Positions 1-14,080 are shown, counted from the first letter of the stretch. The stretch is 64,000 nucleotides of DNA from Theocolax elegans (GCA_026168455.1 CM047431.1:44643466-44707465), one strand, 5' to 3'. Notes: a model not told the origin generated them from the letters alone. Made by a program: numbers and translations.

Positions 1-2510
1 ACGAACGGATACATTGAAAATAAGAAAACGTAAAACGGAATTGGAAATCTAATGAAAATAAATTGTTCACCAAGAAGAAACTCAAAATGTTCTTAAAAAA
101 GTTTTTAAGGATAATTTTCTTAAAATACATTAGAAATATCTTAAAATTGTAAAAATAATTATCAATAATTACTTCGCATACATCCGAATTTCATTTCCTT
201 TTAAAGAAATTTCTTTAAAATATGTCATCTATTTTCACGCAAGACGTCAGTAATTTATACTCGATCAAATCAACGTGTTAACTACTTTTATAACAACACA
301 TGCGACAATTCGTGCATGTCCAAATTTCGCCGCCAACAAAAAAAGAAAATCTATACCATCTCGATGAAACAGAAGAATAAAAGGTAATCCCAAAAACATA
401 CATGTAATATCTATACCAATACTCTAACAATAATAGTTAAACGTGTAATTATAACGTATGCCACTAAGTGTATATACGAAGCTAAAGCAGTATACTCGGG
501 GTAAATGTTTAATACGTAAATGATAAACCGTGTATATATTATATATACATCTTTTCTTTCCCGTAAAAAACATAAGGAATTAAAGTGTGCAATTTGTTAA
601 ACGTATATATATATATATAGTTATTCCGTCGCAGTCATAATCAAAGTCCACTTTAGTAATTCGAACGGAATAAAAAAAAATAAATAATAACAAAGAGAAC
701 TAAAGAAAATAATAGTCTACTTATTATTAAGATATAGCTCTATAAAGTATATATATATACGAAACGAATAGAACGAAATAATAAATATTAATTTGGTCAT
801 CTGATTAAACGAACATATCTAATTGCGTATCCTTGGTAAAAAAAAAAAGAAAAATTAGATCCATACAGATTTATTATTTTTACGAGAAGTACCGCTATTG
901 CATTCGACGTGTATATGCGTATGCTTATTCGTGTATGCGTTTGTGTGTATGTGTGTACACGAGAAAACAATGCGCCGGCGGGTTTTCGCGTGCGAGTAAA
1001 AGCAGTCATTTGAAACAAGTTAGTGGCCGGTGCCCAACTATCAATTGAATGCTCGGTGACGTTCCTCTCTCTCTCTCTCTCTTCACGAAAAGCGCTCTTT
1101 AAAAAATATATTATCGAGCTTATACTTTATGTTTACATTTTTTACGTTTCGAGACGTCACATGTATGTATACATGTATTTATATACATTTGATTTTTTTG
1201 TAACGTACGACGTAGTTGTGTATGTGTATATAGAAATATAATATGAATCCGAGTAACTGTCATTACTTTTATGTGGATCGTGTAGAATACATTTGAATTA
1301 AATTACAATCGTTCAAACGTATACATTTAATACAATTAATTAATTTATTATAATATTATTCATTGTATATTCATAATTGCGTCGATGACAGTGTATATTA
1401 ATTTTACCTTTCTTTACGTAACTACTAAAAATAATTTTACCCTATGTATATATATATTTCCTATACTTATCAAATGAAATGTGAAATTTTATTAAGAGAG
1501 AGAAATAGATAGAGAGAGATAAAGAGAGAGCATTTAGATACTTATACATAATATAATCTAAACACGTGAAAACTTAACGAGCATTATAATATTTTGTTTA
1601 GGAGAACGATAACGGTTTTTGGTGTGCGCGATGTTAATTAATCTACGGAGTTTAATTTTCGAGAATGATTTAAATGCATTTTCTAATTACAATTTTAGCT
1701 AGGTTAATGGGGTTTATAATTGTAATTTATTAGATGAGAGATCTAAGATTAAATTCCATTGAATAAAGTGACACGTATAGTATGAAAGCGAAACCGTTTC
1801 GTTCTCCGTTCATTTTCGTATGTAGCATATACTATGTATAGGATCAAAATGTAAGATAAAGTTTAAAAATTATACATGATTCAAATAATTTTATAATTAT
1901 CATGACAATAATCACTGTTTTATGTACTAATAGAAAAATTGAAGATTTCGAGGTGAGGTGAAACCATTTTTTGGTTAAAAAAAACGTTGTGAACATTTGA
2001 CTTTTACTAGAGTGTTTATATTTTTTTAACAATTTCAAGCTTCTAAAAAGACATGGTAAATATGTCGTTAGTAAGTACTTTTATAAACGTAATAGTTAGA
2101 TTTTAAAATTAATGAACAACAAATTAAATTCTTCTTTTTGACAAGGTAAACTAACGATACGTTATAACTTGCCAAATAAATAAAATATGATTTAAATAAG
2201 ATTTATAGAACAATAATTTATTTTTTATCATCATTATATAAGAACGAAACGTGATCTGCAAATTAATTAAATTAAAGAAACTATAATTGATATTCTAAGC
2301 GAGTCGAGTTTTTCTATCGAGTTTGAGTAGACTCGCATAGTTCGAACTACTAAGCTGCTGATGTACAATTCTAATTTCTGACATATTGCATTTGATACAG
2401 CAATTTGATTATCAATTCGGTTATCGACCTGGACTATTTGAGTTATTCGAGTAACTCTGATACTCTGAGTAACTTGGTCTTTACATGCAGTTCGAACTAT
2501 TCGAGTCACT

Positions 2511-3813
2511 CGATTATTTACGAGTAGCTCGCGTTATCTTCATTGCTCGAGTCAACTCGTTACTCGATTCGACATCGTCAAGTCGTCATTTCGACCGAAT
2601 AACTTGAATTTTCCAGAATTCGCATGTCTCTATTAGTAATAAGTACCTGTGGCAAAAAAAGATCAATTTTTTTTTAATTTACACTTAATTGGTATACACT
2701 TTTATAAAAAATATGTCACTTTTCGATCACTTCAGACACACTTCTAAATTTAAAAGAAATAAACGTTCACCCTCTTTTTCAAAAATAGAGGAAATATTTA
2801 AATAAGCTTTTATAATTTTATCTAAATTTAGTTATAACGCAAACGTTACAGTGTTGAGTAACTGCAGGTAACAAGATTATTGCAGTATTGCGCTATATTA
2901 TCACCTCTGTTCTTTTCAACCTAATTATCATCTTGTGTATACTCGACATATGTTAATAATAACCTACAAGTCACATATATGCAACGTTTTCTTTTTATAT
3001 GTCTCAATTTCAACTATTCATCATCGTCGTCGTCGTCGTCGTTGTCGTCGTCGTTGTCAACCGCATGTGAATAACAAGAAATTCCATTTTTTCCATTTAG
3101 TTAATCTTCCATAAATTTAAACGAGAAACAACTGCACACTTCTGCTGAATTTTTCCCTAGTCCGATTATTTACGAGTAGCTCGCGTTATCTTCATTGCTC
3201 GAGTCAACTCGTTACTCGATTCGACATCGTCAAGTCGTCATTTCGACCGAATAACTTGAATTTTCCAGAATTCGCATGTCTATCAATAATAAGTACCTGT
3301 GGCAAAAAAAGATCAATTTTTTTTTTAAATTGGTATACACTTTTATAAAAAACATGTCACTTTTCGATCACTTCAGACACACTTCTAAATTTAAAAGAAA
3401 TAAACTTTCACCCTCTTTTTCAAAAATAGAGGAAATATTTAAATAAGCTTTTATAATTTTATCTAAATTTAGTTATAACGCAAACGTTACAGTGTTGAGT
3501 AACTGCAGGTAACAAGATTATTGCAGTATTGCGCTATATTATCACCTCTGTTCTTTTCAACCTAATTATCATCTTGTGTATACTCGACATATGTTAATAA
3601 TAACCTACAAGTCACATATATGCAACGTTTTCTTTTTATATGTCTCAATTTCAACTATTCATCATCGTCGTCGTCGTCGTCGTTGTCGTCGTCGTTGTCA
3701 ACCGCATGTGAATAACAAGAAATTCCATTTTTTCCATTTAGTTAATCTTTCCTACTATAAATTTAAACGAGAAACAACTGCACACTTCTGCTGAATTTTT
3801 CCCTAGTCCGATA
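2511..3813. repeat. tandem duplication, 652-bp unit, two copies
   Basis: The unit beginning CGATTATTTACGAGTAGC at 2511 starts again at 3163. The two copies agree nearly base for base, differing by small indels near 2650/3305 and 3110/3750. Each copy holds a TCG trinucleotide run (about 3024-3056 and 3665-3695). No coding capacity is seen. It is either a recent local duplication or unmerged haplotypes in the assembly. Confidence 0.9.
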
Positions 3814-6507
3814 ATTAACGAATTCGGGCGTAATTACATTTAATTAATGATACTAGGTTAAAAATCATGAAAAAACAAATAAAATTATATTTCTTACATA
3901 ACGACTCGTTAATACCCAAACTTCGTACTCTATGAGGGTTTTACATCGGTTCGATCACATTAACAAAAAATAAATACACATGCTTATAGAACATCCTCTC
4001 TTGCACGCGTGGAGATCAAATTAATTTATATACGGATATCGATTTAAACTCCGCAAATGAAGTTCCTATATGGTAGAATATACAGCTATGAAAAGAAAAA
4101 CCAGTTTTTACCGCGAATGACGGTGAAGAGGATCAACTGTTGTAGAGTAAAGGTACTTAGTATTAAACTACTCGAAACGAGTAACACCTGAAGATCGGAT
4201 GGTCGAGGTGCAGCGACACCAGAACCTGGTGGTATTATAACCGATCTATACACCGCGCGCAACTTATACCGCACAATTTTTCATTCACGCAAATATATAT
4301 ATATATATATATACACATATATACATATATACGCAGGTCTCTACGTTGGGAGCAAATAAACTGTAAGATATCGAGATATCGCGTATACGAGAAAAGAGAA
4401 AGCCAAGCGTAATGGGTTTTGATAGAGGTGATAATTGGATGAGGCGTGGCGAGAGTCGCGATACGCGGCTTCATAAGACACCGCCGAATCGGACCTGCCT
4501 CCCTCTCTCTTACTGCGTTGTAGCAAACTCTCGTATATATATATATACATACATACATATGTCCGTGTATCTTCGTTTTTTTCAATTACTCCGTTGGTGG
4601 CTTTAATTCGGTACGACTTTTTCCCTTTTTTTCCCCATTGATATATAGATTCATTCGATTGTTCCGAGTATTGCCGAGAAGTCAGGAAGTGTTATTTATT
4701 TAAATTTTATTGTTTTACCGAACGGGAGATACAGATTTGTTGGTGCGTACTTTTAAATTTACCATTATAGTTTATGATAAATTATCGATGAATTATAATT
4801 CTCTGATACGTTGCACGTACGAAATTCACTTGTGTATATATATATATATACATGTAGGTGTGTGTGTGTGTGTGTGTTTTGAGAGAATTTTGTAATAATA
4901 ATTATTGTATCTACCACGGAAAATAACCAAAAAAGTTATAATATTTTTAGTATATTACCCCAATATTTATCCTGCTGTCACAATAATTTTTAGGTCTCTG
5001 AACTAAAGTCCTAGATTTATCGATTTGTCACGGTAATTTTTATTGAAAAATTTTCTTCGTATAGCTCTTTAGGTAATAATGTAGTCATATTTTTTATAGT
5101 ATTTACTTGATAGAAATCTCAGAACTAGATAGTATACAAGTTGCTATCGATCATAATGTACTCGACACGATTATATTATATACATTAACTATAGATTTCG
5201 TACAGTAATATTATATAATATGTGTAATTTGAATAGTAAATAAAGTATTATAAAAATTAAAATATATACGAATTATTTTAAATTAATTTCAACCTATTAG
5301 ATTTCGTAATTATAATAAGTATAAGCGAGTTTTGTAAAGTGATTACTCAATAAATTCAAAACATTTGATTTTATGCGAGGGTGGTTAATAATTTAAGAGT
5401 GTGTGAATATATGATCATTGATGTATAGAAAGGCTTTTCGTCCAACATAATCCGTAATATTTATAGAAAGAGAGTAACCTCCAAAATATCAAACTATTTA
5501 TCCTACTTCCTATGAGCAGTAAGCTTAAAAAATTAATTTTAATGTTTAATATTTCATTAGCAATAAATTTTTAGACTATTCTTGTAGAATTAGCCGAGAA
5601 ACTTTTATAAATTAGAACTATAATTGAGGTTTATCTATGTTTACAAGTTATAATTTATCATAACAAAATATAAAAAAAATGATAACATTTCTATAATAGA
5701 GCTGAAAAAAAGTGAGTAAGAAAAAGCGCTTTCCCGAAAGGTCAAAAATTGATGCATCTTTCATCCATTAAATAGAATACAATTTTTACTACACTGCAAG
5801 ATAGAGCATATACGAGATTTTCATTTTTTATACAAGAAAATTTAATATTTTTAAAGATTGTTATACCAACGTATGCAAAGTTATGTATATTTCTGCGACC
5901 AAAATTTGTTGTAAATGATGAGAATCAAATTGACAATAATTAAGACCAGGGTGAATAATATTTAGATACATCATATAGAAAATTTTTTCCTTGCTGTAGA
6001 GTTACACGGCTACAATAAATATGACAAAATATAAACACTTGTTATATATTACCTAAACACGACAATACCACAAATCAAAACAATTAACTCGTTATCGAAT
6101 AATACGTATTCAATAAAATGGTCAACCTAACAAAATATTTCCACCGAGACGCATCGATCTACTCAAAAATAAAAAAAATAAAATACACGGGCGAATAAAA
6201 AGATGTAAAAAGAAAAAAGAAGATTCTGGCAGGAATCAAAGTCTAAAGCATGGAGAGTTAAAAGTGAACCTCGCGAACGATCGGAGGAAAGAAGAAGAAT
6301 CCGAAAACCAGGCCCGGAGTATAATCAGACCAAGACTCTACGCGGCGGCGTAATAACAGTAATCCCTCCACCCTGTTTCTCTCTTTATCTTTCTCTTGAG
6401 CTCCGCAATTTCGGAGTCGAAAAGTCGAAATTATAGAAGCTGCCGTCATTACCGTGGCAAAACCTGAGTCTCGAGTTGTCGCCGCGTTAATGGTTGAGAA
6501 AGACTAC

Positions 6508-6531
6508 GTGTATATATATATATATATATAT

Positions 6532-6577
<46 letters not shown>
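6508..6577. repeat. compound (TA)n-(CA)n microsatellite
   Basis: A run of alternating TA is followed by about 20 CA units. It is one of many microsatellites here; others include (CA)n near 8063, (CAC)n near 8715 and (CT)n near 1070. Confidence 0.95.
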
Positions 6578-6580
<3 letters not shown>

Positions 6581-9500
6581 GAACCACCAACCCCTCGGGC
6601 GATCGTCGGAGGTTAGGAAAACCTTAGGGGTATATATACAGTGACTTATTTTACTTGTTTCTTTTTCTCTTTCTTTTTCTATCTCGAACCGTTTCCTTCT
6701 GTCGTACGCGAGTAGCTATATCGATTTAACAATCTCAAGGTTTCTTTCGTCCTGTACACGCGTTGTACACAACGCTGTGTTTCTTTTTTTCCTTACCTTC
6801 GGTTTTGCCTAGGTTAAGAATTTCAGGGAATTCAACAGAAATGTTGACGGTGTGTTTTCAGGTTAGATCGAACGATCATCTTTTTTTTTCATTCCATACG
6901 TACGTATAGGTTTCTATAAAATATTAAAAAAGAAAACAATATAATGTAACGTATATTACGAGCGTTTTATATGGCACTAATTTAAAATAACGAAAACTTT
7001 AGAAAAATTACCTTCCATTTATGAATTAATAAACTATATATCAGTTGATCAATGAAAACTTATGACCGATATTTTACTTGGTCGTAAAATTAATTTTTTT
7101 TTTTTTCGTACACTCGACTATATATACGTATACATATACATGTTCATACACAAGAATGATTAGCAATCTTTCATATTTAATAAATTATTCTCGAGGTCAT
7201 TAAAATTAATATATCTTAGTATAATTTCGATTAGAATTGATTAATCATATACACTTTTGTACAAAATTGACCCGTAAATTCATATAGTCACGTAACTAAA
7301 TTAATTACGTTAGGGTTAAAACAATGATTGATCGAATTATTAAAGTAAAAAAAAAGTAACGTGTATATATACGTGTAATGAAATCAGATCGCTCGCGCAT
7401 TTGAAAAATAATCCACCGTGTAACACACACACACACATACGTACGCGTATAAATTCAGTTCGGTATAATCATCGACGATCGTAATTAAAATTTACTTATC
7501 AAAGTAAAATTAAACTTTGATTATTTTTCATTTGCGTAATTGAGGGTGAAGAAAACACTTAACTGTGCCATCCGTAATTAGATAAATTTTGGCGATACAT
7601 ACTTATATATCGGTTACGTACAAAAACCCGATGGTTCGTGAGCTTGAAAAATATCGATTTTAAACAAAGATTACGGTAAAAGTTATATATTGAAATTTGA
7701 ATCATTTCGAAAAATACGATTCACGACGAAAAACTCTCGCGCGTAGACCTTATTTAATACATAAATTATCTTATTTTTCTAACAAAGTTAATCATCCATA
7801 AAGTTTGGTCAATAAAATTTTTCCACGCTCTACGCTATATATATAAATTCGATAAATCGTTTTGTTTTCTTTTTGCCTTTTTTTCTGTAGCGAAACACTT
7901 TTACTGTTCAATGAACTTACGGACTGCTTATGTACTCGTTGTGCATTCGGTTTAACTGATGAAAACTCTCCAAGTGTAAATACTGATAAATAATGCAAAA
8001 TGTGTAATTTTGTACCTTATATATACCAAGTGCTGTATAAACTGTTTTTAAACCGCGCGCGCGCGCACACACACACACAATGTATTTGCCAAGGAAATCT
8101 TATTGATATTTAAAATAAATAATTTTCTTTTTGACAATATTGTTCCTTATGTATATAATTCCGAAGACGAGAGTGTAAAAGATATATATATATATATATA
8201 TAGTAAATAAAAGTTAAATATAAGAACCAAAATTTAAAGTGCAATATGTTGTCAGATGCCTAATTTATTTAAAATATATAAAATATATTTTAGGTAATTT
8301 ACGTATATATTTATTTAAAAAATTATAAGAAACTCATCTATAAACTGAATTTTGCGACATTCGTCACATTTACCATACATTCGTTACATTATATAGCGTC
8401 AAAGTAAAATAGACACGATTCTCTATATACTGGACAGATAAAATTTACCGAAGGTTTTTTCACCGATGTTCCTATTCACACATGTACATATATGTACAAA
8501 TAAAATATTATAACGATCGAAATGCCAAGCATTTGAGCGAGAAGTCGATGGGTATATAAGAAAAAAAATGTGGATTCAATATAAGGAGGATCCATTAATT
8601 AATTAATTCAGCATTGTATAAACATTTTATCAGTCGAGGAACTATCCACTCACAAAGTGTAATGCACGGGTTCCGAGCTGAAGAGATCAATATCAAACCC
8701 TCGCGCAAAATTCACCACCAGCACCACCACCACCACCACCACACGCTTTGTCGCGACTCCTCCCGAGTTCTTGGCGTTCGGATCGCTACGCGCACGAAAA
8801 ACAACGCTCGCAACACTTCAAAGAAAACTGTTCTCTATTTCTCGATATTTCAAGGATCATTATATCATTCGATCGGATGTATATACAACGGATCCTCAGG
8901 TTTTTATATCGAAAGAAAATTTTTTTTTTTAATCACTGGTTATTGGCTTGAATTGAAACTTTATTTCAGTTAGTATCTTATATCCCTTTGTAAATACGTA
9001 CAAAATGTCATGGTTCATCGTGGTCTCTATCCTCATTTTTCCATATTTTCTGTATTTGAAAATAAATTATTTTACGGAAAACGGTTATCTGCGATTTATG
9101 CCTACCCGGACATTCCTATCTGTATACGAGTATTTTTTATATTGGTGTAATTTTTTTATTTAATTGAAATTATTAATAGTTATTTTGTATCAGATGTAAG
9201 AATGTGTGATAATTTTCGCGAATTAAAATGTAAAATATAAGTCAACACAGATTGTGTTTGTAAAGTTTCGGTAGCCAACCCCACCTTGTCCAAACGCCGT
9301 AATAATTTTCGTTTGTTTTTTCTACCTCTATAATTCTCAGATCACTCCCAAACAGTGAAAAATCACTCTAAAGGAATAAAAACCCAGCCACTCCCTTAGA
9401 TTTAGAGAGTACGTATTTTTTTACGATATCATAAACGTTTGATTTAGAAAGATGAGAAATGGAAAGTAAATATATTCATAAAATCAATTTTATACACGAT

Positions 9501-10434
9501 AATTAGCCGACTGATATTAATGTTTTACACATTTTACGTATCATCTAACACTTACGAGACAAACGAGATTTATTAATTATTGATTACCATTTCTATATAC
9601 GTTCAGTTAGAAATATTTATCGCAGTTGCTCGTCAAAACATTATTCCATAACTGAGTAAAACCGTTGTGTAAATAATACATCAATTTGTAATAATTACAC
9701 TAAGGAGTGACAGAGTATCCAAAACCAAAAAGTCACTCTATAGGTAATGAAAACCGAGTCACTCTTGCGTAGAATGGCTCGGTTTTGTACTCTTACAAGT
9801 ACTCTTTACTCCCTCGTATTTAAAGAGAGAGGGCAAATCGATGAATCGATGAATACATCTCAGTATACAAAATCCTATTAGAATTGTTTTGGTGAATTGT
9901 CTGGTGAAAAACGATTCGTATATCGTCAAATTTTTACCCAAAATAATTGTAATTCTTTTGACCAAGGAATTATCGCCGATTTCTATAACCATTCTTTAAC
10001 CAACAATTGTTCACTGCGCGGTTATTCTACACGTTATACCACGTGCTAAACCGTCGTGCGGAAAAACTCAAAACTGTAAGCCAATAACCAGTCACATTCA
10101 ATTGGATTAAAATCATCATCACAAGCGCGCATAAACAGGAGAGAACGGTAGAGGACGCGCAAAATAATGGTAGCACTCCCGTGGGATAAACCAAGGCTAT
10201 TTCGAAGGAAAGGGGGTGAGGGGGTGAAGGTACGGTGGAAGCCTCCCCACAATATCACTAGAACGGTGTACGAGTATCGCAGGTGGCACTAGCGGGCACT
10301 AGCGGTCACAAGATCACTGGTTCAAGAAATGCACAATTAGCTGTGAAGGGCGAGCAGGGGTGGGAGGGGGTTGCATCGAGATAGAACTGCAGGGGTGGGT
10401 GGGTTAGGTGAGCCGAAGGTATGAAGGTAAAAAG

Positions 10435-10482
10435 AAGAGAAGAGAAGAGAAGAGAAGAGAAGAGAAGAGAAGAAAAGCAAAG
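10435..10482. repeat. (AGAAG)n pentanucleotide array inside the ss intron next to its donor
   Basis: About nine AGAAG/GAGAA units on the plus strand appear as a CTTCT pyrimidine tract on the ss sense strand, starting about 15 bases past the exon donor. It marks the switch from GC-rich exon to low-complexity intron. Confidence 0.9.
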
Positions 10483-10497
10483 AAAAGGTGGTTGCAC

Positions 10498-10553
10498 CTC
10501 TTGCCGTTGCGCCTCCTCCTCTTGGTAGCGTAGACGGTGCCGAGCTGGCTCAT
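10498..10553 (-). CDS. ss: spineless (aryl hydrocarbon receptor homologue), first coding exon
   Basis: Spineless is a bHLH-PAS transcription factor that dimerises with Tango/ARNT in the nucleus. It specifies antenna versus leg, distal leg and bristle identity, and stochastic photoreceptor fate in Drosophila. The minus strand reads MSQLGTVYATKRRRRNGK, then two bases (AG) before a donor GTGCAA at 10497-10492. I recognise this as the N-terminal leader of insect Spineless, just before the bHLH basic region. The split codon AG|N fits the serine that follows NGK in that family. The ATG at 10553 is chosen because it matches the family start. The frame stays open upstream: another ATG at 10604 would add 17 residues (MTPTSAPAAVAPSNPVA), and no in-frame stop occurs up to about 10811. 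That may only reflect GC-rich 5' UTR. The rest of the protein (bHLH, PAS-A/B) lies outside the window to the left. Identification is from memory of the family, not a search. Confidence 0.85.
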
Positions 10554-11220
10554 CGCGACCGGGTTGCTCGGGGCGACGGCCGCCGGCGCCGAGGTCGGCG
10601 TCATCGTCTCCTCGCTAGGCTGGAGCGCGAGGGCCTGGGGATTGGCCGGCGGTTGGTAGCATTGCCGGTGCTCCGCGTAGTGGTGGGCGCCGCCAGGCCC
10701 GAGGACCCCCAGCCCCCCGGCTCCTCTCTCCAGCGCGTACACGGCTAGGCGCGCGGCATCGCCCGGTCGACACCTTCGAAACTCCCGGTTCCCGGTCCCG
10801 CTTGGTCGCACTTCCCCGTTTCCCGCTCACCAAGACCCCGAGGACGCCCGAGGACACCGACTGCCAGAGGACCGAGCGTCGCGTACTTGGTTGGGCTTGT
10901 CCCTCCGCTTCTCACCGGGTGGAACGATCCGAGCGCGCGGCCGGTTCGAGCTGCACTAACCGCGAGATCGACTCGCGCTCCCCCGCTCGAGGTCACGCCC
11001 ACTCGGCCCCCACCCGGGCGTCACGCCTATCCCCTCGCCGGCCAATCCGTAAGGCAGCATGGCTACCCGGGAGGGGACGGGGGATACTCCGACCACGTGT
11101 CTCCTGACTCCTCGCCGGCGCGGCGTCCGGGATGGTTCTCAGGATCGCGGGGGAAAAGGGAGATTCCTTCGGTTTTTTCGGTAGGACGAGATGCGCTCTT
11201 GCGGTTTGTCGGTAGGTAAC
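10554..11220. promoter_or_regulatory. GC/CpG-rich island: ss 5' UTR and possible promoter region
   Basis: This roughly 670-bp stretch is strikingly GC-rich against an AT-rich background and carries many CpGs. It lies immediately 5' of the ss start on the minus strand, so 5' UTR and/or promoter is the simplest reading. Long overlapping open frames on both strands are a product of base composition. On the plus strand it ends with a donor-like GTAGGT at 11212 followed by a pyrimidine-rich tract, which could mark a divergent transcript. No TATA box is evident. Confidence 0.5.
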
Positions 11221-11760
11221 GTTTTCTTTTCTCTTTTCTCTTTTCTCTTTCTCTTTTCCCTCACCCTCTCTCCTCTCTCCTCTTTCTTTTATCGGAGGTT
11301 CTTTCTTTTTCTTCCGAGGTTAGCCTTGCGACGCTCTTTTTTCTTTTGCAAGGAGATTGGGATTCGGTGCGTAATTGTACCTCTTTCCATCTACGTGCGC
11401 GCGCGCATGTACATATATATGTGCCTGTGGGAATGTGTGTGTGCATCCTTACCAAATGAAATATTTAATCGATTTTCTAGAGCGCACACCTATTCCGATA
11501 GAATAATTTTTTTCTAGATCTGTCGTAAAAATCGAAAATATAATTATATTTGAACATATTTTTCAATTAATTACAATAATACGTATTACATTGCATTTCT
11601 CTTGGCAATTATTGAAATAATTAAAGATTCCCTCAAAATTCTAGCTCATATAAAATTTAATATCTCTGAAATTGTAACTATTTCGTTATAGATACACGAT
11701 GAAGAGATAAGCTGGATGAAAATAACCCAAATGTGAGTAAAATGGTGAGGTTCTCGCTTC

Positions 11761-12228
11761 CCTATTAAAAATTCAAATCTAAGAACTAAGAATTAATAAT
11801 TGGTAGTAAGTACTTCGTGATGAAACGGTGTAATGGTTTTTGACCCATTTTCTTAGCATGTAATAGAATAACCAAGACCTCTAATCTTTCAAATAGTGCG
11901 TCCGCGCACCTTTCCGCGAGTGGTAAACTTCAAAATTGTATAGATTCGGATGAATTTTTAACTATATTTCATTTGATTTACAACCAATTTCAGTTATATT
12001 TCCAGTACTTACGAAGATAAACGCAATTTATAAGATTTTTCACTTGTTTATTTTTAATACACATTTAGTAACTCATCAATAAATATAATCTTAGTTTATG
12101 TGTAAAAGCTCATAAACGGGAGAAAAAACGTTGTCATCGATAGGACAAAAGTGGGCACATCTTTCCCCTATTTTTTCCCGATTCTATTAAAATAATCTAT
12201 ATTGAATATGGAATACGATTTCTATCAG
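11761..12228. repeat. diverged copy of a ~480-bp inverted-repeat (MITE-like) family
   Basis: It aligns along its length with 45645-46130 and 48120-48600, sharing AAGAACTA(A/G)GAATTAA, GGTAGTAAGTAC, the GATGAAACG block and ATCGATAGGA(G/C)AAAA. In the better-preserved copies the unit is internally palindromic: GATGAAACGCTTTTTCTCCC near the left is matched by its complement near the right. No coding capacity is seen. Confidence 0.75.
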
Positions 12229-14080
12229 GGTGTAACCCAATATACTACATATCGATATTATATATATAAACCACAAAACGGGAAGTAACGCGAAATTCCT
12301 ATAGCACGATGGACAAGCCACTGAGATAATTCAAACGTATACGCATATTGTCGAATGTAAAAAACACGTGTGTATATATGGTATATGCAGATGTTACAAT
12401 GAAATTGAAAGTCTCAAAATATCGCAAGTATACGTATATAGATGACGTCAAAGAGAAGCGAGCGTACACGTATACATGGGTAATCCAGATGGTTTTATAC
12501 CTATATATATATATATAGAAATACCGGAACGTGACGTTTGATACTGTACGGAAGTCGAGCGAAGCACGCGGGAACTATCGGGCAAAACGCGCGAGGGACA
12601 CGCGACGAGGTTCCGCTTCGATTTATCCTTTTGGCTTAGTGTGCGTGTGTGTATGTACATGTGCGCGATGTCGACCGAGAAGCTCGGTACGAGATTCCTC
12701 GCGGTATATCGGTAAGTAACGTCTACGTCACGTCATTATCTCAGATATATGTATAGACATATACCTATATATACGTATATATACATACGAGTGTATCAGT
12801 ATACCAAAATAGGAGATTATATAGTTTACGTTTGCTGCACGTGAGAAAAGGTATAAGTATATACTCGTTTATTTATACATTTACAATTATATTTGACTAT
12901 TTTTATCTGAATTCCTAAGAGATAAGCATCAGTAAAATTTCTATTTACACGGATTAAAAACGTATACTAAAAGTATTTAGGTAATCACAAATTATTGGTA
13001 GATGTTTTATCAAGTACCTACTTGCAGTAAGTCCCAAGTAAAAAATTTTAGTAAATTTAGTAAAAAATTAAGTCTGCCGTTATGGAGACTATCCCAGACT
13101 TTCGCTTTATTGAAATAACTTCTTAAACTTAATGACATACTTTTTTCCAGACTTACAACATTTTAACTATTGAAAAAATTTAAAAAAGAATTTAAAATTT
13201 AAAAAAATTAAAAACATTGGATCCAAAAAAGGTTACTTATAGCAGGCCTAAGTTTGATGTGTAACGGTGCGCTAACAAAAATAGATTTACGAATGCAAGT
13301 GCTACAGCCAACCCTTGTATGACAAAATAAAAGTGTGATATATAAGGCCCTATTATGAAAACCTCTCTAATATAAAGTTTTTTATATTAGTTCAAACTTT
13401 CATTTATTTAATAAACGTAAGCTAATGATAAATAATATATTCATACAAATAATTAAAAATAATTACAAAATAAATTCAAGCGCCGCATATAGTTTTGCTT
13501 TTTTATTACCTATTAAATACGGAAAATTTATTTCTATTTTTAAATTAAATATTTTATATATTTTTCACAATTTACGTATCATTTATAGGTAGAGGTTAAA
13601 AGTTATATATTATTATTGTATAATTTTCGGGATTTAAAAATGCAAAAGTAAAAATGGGTTTTACCTTTTTCAATCTGCGCAAATCTGAGCCTAATGCAAT
13701 TTATCGCAGCAAAAATAATGTAAATATTTATTTAACTAATTGAGTTTAATTCAATCATTATTAATATTATCTCAAACAAAATATGTCTAATTTAGAATTA
13801 ATGTAATAAAAAATTTGATTTAGTTTTATCAATTTTCTTTTTAACATATACTTATTATACAATAATTTAATTACTATACTACTATATGATACTAATTTAA
13901 TTATTTTATTTTGTAAACGTAATTGATTAGTCATTTAATTCACAATTTCTGAATAGTTACTATACTTACTACTACTTAATGGTTTAGTGACACAATCCGC
14001 GTTTTACTCTTTAACACACTTTTTCGTTTAAATTGATGAAATCTGTATAATAGTTATCTACAATAGTTATTTATTCACTT
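12229..14080. other. non-coding stretch, AT-rich, with a GC-richer patch at 12530-12720
   Basis: The patch 12530-12720 has normal complexity with several CpGs and ends at a plus-strand donor-like GTAAGT (12712). The remainder is AT-rich with no convincing gene or repeat. Confidence 0.5.

Larger units (their letters stand above)
1..10497 (-). other. ss: intron of spineless downstream of its first coding exon (partial), otherwise non-coding
   Basis: The ss exon at 10498-10553 ends in a GT donor at 10496-10497, so lower coordinates are intron in ss orientation. No reading frame on the minus strand resembles the bHLH basic region that must follow, so the acceptor lies beyond the left edge and the intron exceeds 10.4 kb. 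Large early introns are usual for insect ss. The content is AT-rich with TATA, CA and GA microsatellites and short homopolymer runs. The only larger structure is the tandem duplication at 2511-3813. Around 2280-2600 there are many scattered ACTCG/CGAGT pentamers. The short open frames present are rich in Tyr/Ile/Ser from microsatellites and are not credible genes. Confidence 0.6.

Noticed and set aside
10554..10604. Upstream ATG giving a 17-residue extension of Spineless
   Set aside because: It remains possible, but the family start is MSQLG and the extension (Ala/Pro-rich) has no recognisable conservation.
10404..11219. Several long overlapping open frames on both strands in the GC island
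   Set aside because: Apart from the Spineless leader they have low-complexity Arg/Pro/Gly/Ser composition and overlap each other in all frames, as expected from GC-rich DNA.
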